Source: a virus. Taken from it: a stretch of DNA of 20,073 nucleotides. How positions within the stretch are numbered: the stretch's first letter is position 1; each line of letters starts with the position of its first letter. The notes under the pieces were generated by a model, which had not been told where the DNA came from, searched no databases, and saw only the letters and a program-made list of their open reading frames with translations. The translations under genes and the position numbers were made by a program. Below, piece by piece: positions 8,251 to 14,509 of this stretch. The stretch spans positions 1 to 20,073 of IMG/VR virus record IMGVR_UViG_3300000116_000223; one strand, given 5' to 3'.

Positions 8251-10668
8251 CTAGTTTAATTGGTATGAGTTTTTCCCCATTTCATCTCCTGTTACTTTAG
8301 GATCATTTCCTATAGCTGCTTTAATTATTACATCTTCTCCTACTTGTACGTTAATAGGTCTAGAAGCTAGGGCATCTAACCTAGCACCTAAAGCATTTAC
8401 AGCAGATACTACTCCAGCCATACTACTACCCCCTTTAATAGGTTTTGATTGGATTTCACCTTCTTTAGAAAATTCTGTGGGTTTGCCAGGTTCAGAAACT
8501 GTATCATCTCCAAATAAATTTGTTCCTGCTATAACAGTGTCTTTATTATTAAGTTGGATTGCTCCTTCAGGTCCAAATAAAGTTCTACTACCATATCCTC
8601 CTCCTCCTCCTCCAGGAGAAACCATATCATTTGCTTTAGAAGAAGAAGACATTAAATAAGCAATTCCTCCTGCAATTGCTGCAATAGCTAAACCTGCTCC
8701 AACAAAGGGTATAACACCTAAAGATGACCATGCTCCTTTTATAATACTGATTGTAGCTGATGCTTTATCTTTCACAGTTTGAGCATTTTTAACAGCTCCA
8801 GTAGCTATTTCTGCAGCTTTTTGTTGTTTTTGATAAGCAATCTTAGCTATATCTATTCCTTTAGAGATTTTTTGGTATGAAATTAATCCTATTACAGCTG
8901 TAGTAATTGCTCCAATAGCTATTTCCATACCACTTAAACTTTCTAAACTTCCAGTAAACAAACCATTTACCATTTCTATAGCAAGTCTAAAAGGTTCAAC
9001 TGCCATAACTAAAGCAGGCATAATAACATTACTTACCATGAGTAGCATCTCAAAAAATGGTATAAAAGCAGCAGCTAAACCTCCAATAGCATTTTGGAAT
9101 TTTTCTTCGGCATCAGCTTTTTCATCTGCTAAAGATTTTTCTTTCATGAGATTTTCTATACCCTCTTTTTGTAATTCTTTGGCTGCTGCTTCAGCTCCTA
9201 TTGCTTTTTTCCTTTCTTCAAATGCTGCTTTTTGATCATCATTTAAATCACCTCCAACAGATTTTATAGCTTCTTGCTCAATAAGCATAGTACCTAATTG
9301 ATCAGCTGTCATACCAACTGCTTTTGCCATAGCTTCTTGTTGAATTCGGTTCATTTCTCCAAATTCTGCTGCACTACCTAATTGAGCATTAATTTCTTTT
9401 GCAACAGTTGCAAAATCATTATTTAAAGCAGCTGATCTGGCACGTTCAAGATTTAAATCTTTTCCAGTTAGCAATTCAGCTTCCATCTCATTCGCAATTG
9501 AACTTTCAAAATCTAATAAACTATCAGCTATTCCTGCTACTCCATCTAAATTAGTACCTAGTTTTGCGGCTTCAACAGCGGCTTTTGCTAAACCATCACT
9601 ACCCCCACTAATAGATATTTTTGTTCTGTCAGAAGCATTATTTACATCTAACATTATCTTTTTAGCATTTAAAGATAAATTATTATTAAATTTTTGGGCT
9701 TTAATAGTACCCATCATGGTGTTTACATAACCATCATAAGTTTCTCCTAATGCTTTAGAAGTTTTAAGCATTTTAGCTTGATCTTGATAACTTATATCAG
9801 AGTACTTATTCAACTTAATCATAGTACCTAATTGTTCATTAGATATTTTATGAGTAGTACCCATTGCCATATTGAGTTCAGTAGTAGCAGCCGTCATCCT
9901 TTCCTGGTTGATAGCAGGGTCTCTTGATTGATTTGCAAATGATGTAAACTCTTCATTTAAATTTCGGGCTGCATCGTGTCCCATATTTAAATTTTTACCC
10001 ATTTTACTAATGGCTTGATCAGCTTTCATGACTAAACCAAATAAAACACCAAAAGGACCAGGTAGTAATTTAGCTATATCTAATCCTTCTTCTATAGGTT
10101 TTTTTAGATGCTTTCCAAATTTTGATAACCTTGAAGGATTAGCCATTTTATCTAATTCTTCACTCATATCTTCTATGGTCCCCTCAGCATCTTCTAATAC
10201 TTTATTAACTTGATTTTGGGTTTGGATTTGATTTGATATTGATTGAGATATTTTTTGATATTGGGAATTTTGGTAGGCTAACTGTTTGTTTATCTTTTGT
10301 TTTTGTTTTTCATCTTTTTGAGATGTTGATAAAGATTCTTTTTGTTTATTTAGTGATTCTATAAGGGAGGATGTTGCCTCTCTTTTTTTTACATTATTTG
10401 CTATTTGATCTTTTAAAGATTGTTGGGATAAAGAAAGAAGTTCTTTATTTTTATCAATTTTATTTTTTAAAGCTGCAGCTTCTTCTTGGGTTAGTTTTGA
10501 TGTGTCTTGTTGAAATGTTTGAGCTACACTAACGAGACCTTCTAAAGCCTCTTTGCTGGTTCCAAAACCATCACCTATTGCTTTTGTATTGTCTGCTACC
10601 CCGTTCATAGCAGCTTGAATTTCTCCAAGTAGACCTTTTAATTCTTTTGCATCATCTGTAAGAGCCAT
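8251..10668 (-). CDS. Tail tape measure protein
   Basis: This 805-aa protein sets tail length and is threaded inside the tube. The N-terminal 170 residues are predicted coiled coil rich in Gln, Lys, Glu and Ser. Hydrophobic segments follow at about 198-215 (LLPGPFGVLFGLV), about 526-566 (beginning AIGGLAAAFIPFFEMLLMVS) and 651-673 (PFVGAGLAIAAIAGGIAYLM). After these come a Gly-rich hinge (PGGGGGGYGSR, about 684-694) and a C-terminal domain with RTLFGPEGAIQLNNKDTVIA, a style I recall from tape measure C-termini. Helical N-terminus, internal hydrophobic stretches and position right after the chaperone-like pair are hallmarks of the family. With the usual rule of about 0.15 nm per residue, the tail would be about 120 nm long, longer than expected from T4 gp29 (590 aa). 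A conserved motif copy precedes the start by 12 bases. Confidence 0.87.
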   Translation of the reverse strand: MALTDDAKELKGLLGEIQAAMNGVADNTKAIGDGFGTSKEALEGLVSVAQTFQQDTSKLTQEEAAALKNKIDKNKELLSLSQQSLKDQIANNVKKREATSSLIESLNKQKESLSTSQKDEKQKQKINKQLAYQNSQYQKISQSISNQIQTQNQVNKVLEDAEGTIEDMSEELDKMANPSRLSKFGKHLKKPIEEGLDIAKLLPGPFGVLFGLVMKADQAISKMGKNLNMGHDAARNLNEEFTSFANQSRDPAINQERMTAATTELNMAMGTTHKISNEQLGTMIKLNKYSDISYQDQAKMLKTSKALGETYDGYVNTMMGTIKAQKFNNNLSLNAKKIMLDVNNASDRTKISISGGSDGLAKAAVEAAKLGTNLDGVAGIADSLLDFESSIANEMEAELLTGKDLNLERARSAALNNDFATVAKEINAQLGSAAEFGEMNRIQQEAMAKAVGMTADQLGTMLIEQEAIKSVGGDLNDDQKAAFEERKKAIGAEAAAKELQKEGIENLMKEKSLADEKADAEEKFQNAIGGLAAAFIPFFEMLLMVSNVIMPALVMAVEPFRLAIEMVNGLFTGSLESLSGMEIAIGAITTAVIGLISYQKISKGIDIAKIAYQKQQKAAEIATGAVKNAQTVKDKASATISIIKGAWSSLGVIPFVGAGLAIAAIAGGIAYLMSSSSKANDMVSPGGGGGGYGSRTLFGPEGAIQLNNKDTVIAGTNLFGDDTVSEPGKPTEFSKEGEIQSKPIKGGSSMAGVVSAVNALGARLDALASRPINVQVGEDVIIKAAIGNDPKVTGDEMGKNSYQLN

Positions 10669-10680
10669 ACAATGGTATTT

Positions 10681-10692
10681 TATTATAAATAT
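10681..10692 (-). promoter_or_regulatory. Intergenic motif ATATTTATAATA, putative late promoter
   Basis: An exact copy of the shared motif on the coding strand, ending 12 bases before the tape measure ATG, in the short gap after the chaperone-like ORF stop. Spacing is the same as for the 71-aa gene. Confidence 0.6.
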
Positions 10693-10707
10693 TTAAAGGT
10701 TTAACTT

Positions 10708-11013
10708 TTATTTGTATTTAGCAGGACGCTTACCTTTAGCATTTGATAAAAATTCAGGTGATTTGATTTTCCCATCAGAATCTACAACAGTTTTTGATCC
10801 ACCACTCTTATCTTCATAAGATTGTTTTTCTTTATCATAATATTTTTGGATTTCATTAAAAGTAAAACGACGGAGCCATATAGGCATATTATAAACTGTT
10901 TCCCAATCATACCCACCATTTCCATGAAATACTATTTGGTGGATTTGTTTAAAAATGGATGATCTAGCTTGGGATATTGTATCAGATGTCAGGCCAAAAA
11001 AAGCTAATCCCAA
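10708..11013 (-). CDS. C-terminal extension ORF of the gp26-like protein (probable frameshift product, tail assembly chaperone)
   Basis: This frame overlaps the end of the gp26-like gene and lies in the +1 (equal to -2) frame. It is open only from 11055, because a TAA stands at 11058-11056. Between there and its conserved-looking part there is no ATG. The coordinates given begin at TTG 11013-11011, which I doubt is a real start. The protein part reads SIFKQIHQIVFHGNGGYDWE, then TVYNMPIWLRRFTFNEIQKY, and ends in a basic Lys/Gly tail. Its place between the gp26-like gene and the tape measure gene matches the lambda G/GT chaperone arrangement, where a ribosomal frameshift adds a T domain that binds the tape measure protein. 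A shifted product would be about 333 aa. Alternatives are reinitiation at TTG or a homopolymer sequencing error. Confidence 0.65.
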   Translation of the reverse strand: MGLAFFGLTSDTISQARSSIFKQIHQIVFHGNGGYDWETVYNMPIWLRRFTFNEIQKYYDKEKQSYEDKSGGSKTVVDSDGKIKSPEFLSNAKGKRPAKYK

Positions 11014-11710
11014 TTGGGATAGTGACTCTAGTGTTTTCGCTATTGGGAAAAAAAGTTAGATCAACATCGGGTTGAATCTTTTTAACATATTCTCTTAGCT
11101 TTCTTGAATCTTTTGCTAAAAGGTATTTATCAACAAAATCTCGAATATCTTTCGTTTCTGTCTTCCCCTCCACAGAAGTTATCATATATTTTAAACGGGT
11201 TGATATTTCAGGAGAGTTATCTTTATTTATTTTCTTTAGACCTTCTAATTCCCTTTGAATATTTTTTTCATCTTTACCATTTAAAAGTTTAAATGTTATT
11301 TTATTCTTAGAAAAAGGGAGAGTAAAATCAAAAGCATTTACTCCTTTTTCAAATAGTGGTTCATCTATTTCTTTATTTTCTAATAAAGATAAATCAATTG
11401 TTTGTTCTTCTCCTAAATAGTTAAAATTATATTCTGAGCCGTATCCTAAGATACGGGCAGCAACCATAACTGCATTTTTATCTCCAACTAATAATTCGCT
11501 ATAATCAATTTTAGATACAATTAAAGATTGCATTAGTTTGTCTAATACTGTTCCTTTTGAAATATAAGATTGATTAGTTAGAATATCTTCTTCTTTTGCG
11601 GTCATGTATTTCATTTCAATCTTTCCGCTTTTTAATCCCGATTCTTCAGAATACAATAAACCTTTTGAAGGTAACTCTACCATTTCGGTAGGTAATGTAA
11701 ATTCACTCAT
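10982..11710 (-). CDS. T4 gp26-like baseplate/tail assembly protein (putative chaperone, frame 0)
   Basis: This 242-aa protein opens with EFTLPTEMVELPSKGLLYSE, followed by IEMKYMTAKEEDILTN. This matches the N-terminal pattern of the T4 gp26-type family (Pfam T4_baseplate, recalled as PF12322). 'LLVGDKNAVMVAARILGYG' and the late 'RKLREYVKKIQPDVDL' also fit. Frame 0 ends IPIGISFFWPDI at TGA 10984-10982. T4 gp26 is 208 aa and was described as a hub component. Here the gene sits just upstream of the tape measure gene, overlaps an ORF in a second frame by about 70 open bases, and so resembles a tail assembly chaperone with short and long forms. The leader before ATG 11710 is A-rich and lacks both a Shine-Dalgarno site and the ATATTTATAAYA motif. 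Confidence 0.75.
   Translation of the reverse strand: MSEFTLPTEMVELPSKGLLYSEESGLKSGKIEMKYMTAKEEDILTNQSYISKGTVLDKLMQSLIVSKIDYSELLVGDKNAVMVAARILGYGSEYNFNYLGEEQTIDLSLLENKEIDEPLFEKGVNAFDFTLPFSKNKITFKLLNGKDEKNIQRELEGLKKINKDNSPEISTRLKYMITSVEGKTETKDIRDFVDKYLLAKDSRKLREYVKKIQPDVDLTFFPNSENTRVTIPIGISFFWPDI
10996..11002 (-). promoter_or_regulatory. Candidate frameshift site: T7 run near the end of the gp26-like gene
   Basis: Frame 0 reads AGC TTT TTT TGG CCT (residues 236-240). A peptidyl-tRNA-Phe on the second TTT can move +1 (or back 2) and pair perfectly with TTT again, then continue with GGC CTG ACA in the frame of the downstream ORF. The site is 11 bases before the frame-0 stop codon. Confidence 0.5.
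11007..11020. repeat. Perfect 14-bp palindrome ATCCCAATTGGGAT inside the ORF overlap
   Basis: The palindrome lies 4 bases upstream (in mRNA order) of the second T7 run and 27 bases downstream of the first. As RNA it could form a 5-bp stem with an AATT loop. It is GC-richer than its surroundings. It may be part of a recoding signal, or it may follow simply from the codons for Ile-Pro-Ile-Gly. Confidence 0.35.
11048..11054 (-). promoter_or_regulatory. Alternative frameshift site: first T7 run in the ORF overlap
   Basis: Frame 0 reads ACT TTT TTT CCC AAT. A +1 slip of tRNA-Phe from TTT to TTC is possible, leading to CCA ATA GCG in the second frame. The run begins 1 base after that frame opens (TAA at 11058-11056), so it is the earliest point at which a shift would work. 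Confidence 0.3.
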
Positions 11711-11751
11711 AATTTTTATTTAAAATAACTTTATTGTTTGATATACATATA

Positions 11752-12123
11752 TTAAAGAGATGAAATATTATCATCTTTTGTAAAAAATGCTTTAACTCCT
11801 GGTACTTTTCTAATATCCTGAGCTATGTCCATCATTTTTTCTCTATCAAATCCACCTTTTGTTATAAATGGGTAACCATCTACTTTTACACTTAATATAG
11901 CTTTAAATTTATTTAAATCTTGTTCCTTATATGAAAGTGGTTCTTCGGATGAGATAACTGTAATTCCAGGTATTGCTCTAATATCAGAGTAAATTTCTTT
12001 TTGAGGACGTTCTTTAATGTCAGTAATTAAAGTACCTACCATTTTATATTTATCTTGATATTCCTCATTTATAGCTTTATTTAGCTCTTCTTTTACTAGC
12101 GTACGTAAACTATTGTATTTCAT
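11752..12123 (-). CDS. Unknown protein with ferredoxin-like repeated pattern, 123 aa
   Basis: The start is set at ATG 12123. An upstream ATG at 12189 would add 22 hydrophobic residues, but its codons run through the hairpin region of the tail tube terminator, and the motif copy at 12135-12146 precedes only the later start. Residues 1-20 form a helix (LRTLVKEELNKAINEE). Two similar halves follow. The first is YKMVGTLITDIKE leading to 'DIRAIPGITVI' (27-57). The second is FKAILSVKVDGYPF leading to 'DIRKVPGVKAFF' (73-114). Strand-helix-strand twice with 'IR-(I/V)PG(I/V)' turns suggests a ferredoxin-like (ACT-like) fold. I cannot assign a function. It lies between the tail tube and the gp26-like gene, 41 bases before the latter, so a role in tail assembly is plausible. 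Confidence 0.6.
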   Translation of the reverse strand: MKYNSLRTLVKEELNKAINEEYQDKYKMVGTLITDIKERPQKEIYSDIRAIPGITVISSEEPLSYKEQDLNKFKAILSVKVDGYPFITKGGFDREKMMDIAQDIRKVPGVKAFFTKDDNISSL

Positions 12124-12134
12124 TTGTATGTATA

Positions 12135-12146
12135 TGTTATAAATAT
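12135..12146 (-). promoter_or_regulatory. Intergenic motif ATATTTATAACA, putative late promoter
   Basis: A copy of the shared motif, ending 11 bases before the ATG of the 123-aa gene. It stands about 30 bases downstream of the tail tube terminator, where a new promoter would be needed to transcribe the following genes. This position is the best argument that the motif is a promoter. Confidence 0.65.
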
Positions 12147-12172
12147 AATGAGACCTAATTAAATAACCAAGG

Positions 12173-12206
12173 AAAAATAAAAGCTCCACGTGTAAGTGAA
12201 GCTTTT
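12173..12206 (-). terminator. Intrinsic terminator after the tail tube gene
   Basis: On the minus strand the arm AAAAGCTTCAC pairs with GTGGAGCTTTT over 11 bp (one G-U wobble) around a 6-base loop TTACAC. ATTTTT follows directly, giving a U-rich end TTTTATTTTT. The hairpin starts 21 bases after the tail tube stop codon. This is the clearest terminator in the window and closes the sheath-sheath-tube unit. Confidence 0.82.
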
Positions 12207-12227
12207 AAATATATTTTAAAATTAATT

Positions 12228-12716
12228 TTAGTAATTTAATATGCAATAATCTGGTTGTACTTCAACTGTAATGTTAACAGCTGTTCCATCATCATCCCAA
12301 TTATAATCTCCAAAATTAGTACTTGTAATCATAGCGCCTTTAATTACCCATTCGTTTACAACATCTCCAACTGGTCCTAAACCATTAAATGTGATGTCTT
12401 TCTTATAGAAATCAGAGTAACCATCTCTACCTGTTACTGATTCATGTCCTAAACGTACCCATTCCATTACTGCTTGTGAACCTGCAGGAGTAATTGCTTC
12501 GTACATTGTAAAAGTAATTGTATTCCAAATAGTTTTACCTTTTACATAACGTTGAACATTAATATGGTTAAGTGCTACTGCTGTGGTTGAGTTTGATATA
12601 GCACTCATTCCTTTTACTAAAAATGAAGGTATCCCATCTAAATAAAGGATAAATCTATTAGTCATTCTAGGTTCGAATGCTGTGTAAAATATTTCGTTCG
12701 GATTTAAAATTGCCAT
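12228..12716 (-). CDS. gp19: Tail tube protein (gp19-like)
   Basis: This 162-aa protein is almost exactly the size of T4 gp19 (163 aa), which stacks as hexamer rings to form the inner tube. It begins MAILNPNEIFYTAFEPRMTN, then RFILYLDGIPSFLVKGMS. The C-terminal half has 'NEWVIKGAMITSTNFGDYNW' and ends in 'VEVQPDYCILNY', the beta-strand pattern expected of the tube fold. The gene follows two sheath genes and is followed by a strong terminator, as expected for a protein needed in many copies. A motif copy lies 20 bases before the ATG. The leader just before the start is A-rich (AACAAAATG) with no Shine-Dalgarno site. Confidence 0.9.
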   Translation of the reverse strand: MAILNPNEIFYTAFEPRMTNRFILYLDGIPSFLVKGMSAISNSTTAVALNHINVQRYVKGKTIWNTITFTMYEAITPAGSQAVMEWVRLGHESVTGRDGYSDFYKKDITFNGLGPVGDVVNEWVIKGAMITSTNFGDYNWDDDGTAVNITVEVQPDYCILNY

Positions 12717-12736
12717 TTTGTTATATTATTTTGTTC

Positions 12737-12748
12737 TATTATAAATAT
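12737..12748 (-). promoter_or_regulatory. Intergenic motif ATATTTATAATA, putative late promoter
   Basis: A copy of the shared motif between the second sheath gene and the tail tube gene, ending 20 bases before the tube ATG. It would let the tube be transcribed independently of the sheath. Confidence 0.6.
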
Positions 12749-12763
12749 CTAAATTTTATTCTT

Positions 12764-14461
12764 TTATGCTGGGAATTCTGCTCCAGTAGGTAGTAAAATG
12801 AAATCTACTGAAATGAATTCTGCTGTTCTTGTTGGTTGAACATATACTTGCCCTATCAATTGGTTTCTATCAATTACATCTGGGCCATTGTTTGAGTCAT
12901 CCATTACTACTTTAAAAGCATATAAACCTTGTTTTTGTTGTACTGTTTCTAAATATGGTGTAACTCTAGCTAAAAAGCTATTTCTTGTAGTTGCTGTGTT
13001 TTGTTCAAATACTATAGTATCTGCTGTTTGGCCAATAAAGCTTTTAAGTTCAATTAGTAAACGTCTTACATTTACTCTATCAAGTGCAGAAGCTTCTTTT
13101 TGTAATGTTTTTTGTCCAAATACTACAACTCCTGTTCTAGGTAATGTAGCTAATGGGTTAACATTTGATTCATATAATGAATCTTTCTGTGCTTGAGTTA
13201 ATTTATATTGAGTTCTCATTACTTCATCTAATCCACCTCTATTAATACCTGCAGGTGCAAACCATGGAGCAGCTATTTTATCATTATTTGCATATACACC
13301 AGGTATAACTGTTGATGCAGGTGACCAAATATGTCTTCCTGTGGATGGGTCAATTATTCTTACCCAAGGCCAATATGAAGCTCCATATGACGAATCTCTA
13401 CTTCCTGCTTGATTAATTACACTTGTTGTTGTTTCATTATATGTAACTAAATCTAAAACAAATAAATTATCTCCTCTTTCTTGTGTATTTGTAAGAAGGG
13501 TTGAGATTTTAGATCCATGTAAATCACTTGTTAAACCAGGTGTAAATAATACATTAAATTGATATGCATTTTTATCTTTTAATAAATCAATGGCATTATC
13601 ATAGTTATCAGGAGCTAATCCTTGTGTGTTTATAGCACTGATATTTTCATTCATTAGTGAACCATCTTTCATATCTCCAGTAGCAGCACCAAATGATCCA
13701 CTTCCTACAACAGGGATGGATCCTGTAAATGCAACTTTTGCTGCTCCATTAGCATCTAAATAATTTGGTGTAGGGGAAACAACACTTTTAACTCTTACAT
13801 AACGTGAAGCATTTGGATATTCGCCTGTTATATCAAGCTGGTTAGTTGATGAGTTGTATGCCAATTTTTGATCTCCAATTACTTTAGCTACATAACGAGT
13901 TGAGAATGGATCTAAATTTACATTATTATATGATTCAAGAATCATTTTTTTATTGTTTCTATCATCTCCTTGTCTAACTAAAAGGGTAAAATTACCGGAA
14001 GATGTATTTGAAGTAGCAATTTCCCACCTTACATTATCTTTTGATCCGTCAGATAAAACACCTCCTGTTCCTTCGGAAGAAGTACTATTCATAATAATAC
14101 CTTCACCTATAGTTTCTAAACTAAAGGCATTAGCAACAGTTCCTCCAGCAATAACTGAGGATGTAGCTGGGGTATATGAGCCACTTACTACTCTAGTTAC
14201 TAATAATGAACTTCCACCATTGTTAAAATAGCTATATGCTGCTGTTGAAGTTAAAAATGAGTGTACTAAACTACCACTTTCAAAAGTATCACCGAAACGA
14301 TTAACATAATCTGAATATGATGTAATTAAAGTTGGGATTTCAACAGGGCCTTTTACTGTAGGTCCTATAATAGCAGCACCCGCTTGTACTGGTTGGCCTG
14401 TAAGAAATGTGTTATCTATTTCGTTTAACGTTACTCCAGGAGAAATTGAAAAGTTTGCCAT
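12764..14461 (-). CDS. gp18: Tail sheath protein, second paralogue (gp18-like)
   Basis: This 565-aa sheath subunit forms the contractile outer layer of the tail. The N-terminus has the family signature SPGV (ISPGVTLNEID), then 'AGAAIIGPTVKGPVEIPTLI' and 'YFNNGGSSLLVTRVV'. The conserved C-terminal contraction domain includes YWPWVRIIDP (from about 363), PWFAPAGINRGG, GVVVFGQKTLQ, LDRVNVRRLLIELKSF (from about 459) and the closing strand AEFISVDFILLPTGAEFPA. T4 gp18 is 659 aa, so this is a slightly shorter type. It is clearly homologous along its whole length to the sheath gene just upstream, by eye roughly half identical, with the variable middle (about 120-290) most diverged. It is nearest the tube gene, as gp18 is to gp19 in T4. 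A motif copy precedes the start by 11 bases. Confidence 0.92.
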   Translation of the reverse strand: MANFSISPGVTLNEIDNTFLTGQPVQAGAAIIGPTVKGPVEIPTLITSYSDYVNRFGDTFESGSLVHSFLTSTAAYSYFNNGGSSLLVTRVVSGSYTPATSSVIAGGTVANAFSLETIGEGIIMNSTSSEGTGGVLSDGSKDNVRWEIATSNTSSGNFTLLVRQGDDRNNKKMILESYNNVNLDPFSTRYVAKVIGDQKLAYNSSTNQLDITGEYPNASRYVRVKSVVSPTPNYLDANGAAKVAFTGSIPVVGSGSFGAATGDMKDGSLMNENISAINTQGLAPDNYDNAIDLLKDKNAYQFNVLFTPGLTSDLHGSKISTLLTNTQERGDNLFVLDLVTYNETTTSVINQAGSRDSSYGASYWPWVRIIDPSTGRHIWSPASTVIPGVYANNDKIAAPWFAPAGINRGGLDEVMRTQYKLTQAQKDSLYESNVNPLATLPRTGVVVFGQKTLQKEASALDRVNVRRLLIELKSFIGQTADTIVFEQNTATTRNSFLARVTPYLETVQQKQGLYAFKVVMDDSNNGPDVIDRNQLIGQVYVQPTRTAEFISVDFILLPTGAEFPA

Positions 14462-14472
14462 TTTTTATCTTT

Positions 14473-14484
14473 TATTATAAATAT
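14473..14484 (-). promoter_or_regulatory. Intergenic motif ATATTTATAATA, putative late promoter
   Basis: A copy of the shared motif between the two sheath genes, ending 11 bases before the ATG of the second paralogue. It would allow the two sheath genes to be expressed at different levels. Confidence 0.6.
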
Positions 14485-14509
14485 TAATTATTTTTTTAAA
14501 ATTCTATTA

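Noticed and set aside
11011-11013. TTG as an independent start for the ORF at 10708-11013
   Set aside because: Every other complete gene here uses ATG, there is no A-rich leader before this TTG, and the T7 runs give a better explanation. It cannot be fully excluded.
12124-12189. Longer N-terminus for the 123-aa protein from ATG 12189
   Set aside because: The extra codons run through the tube terminator stem and across the motif copy, and they encode an isolated hydrophobic stretch not suited to the rest of the protein.
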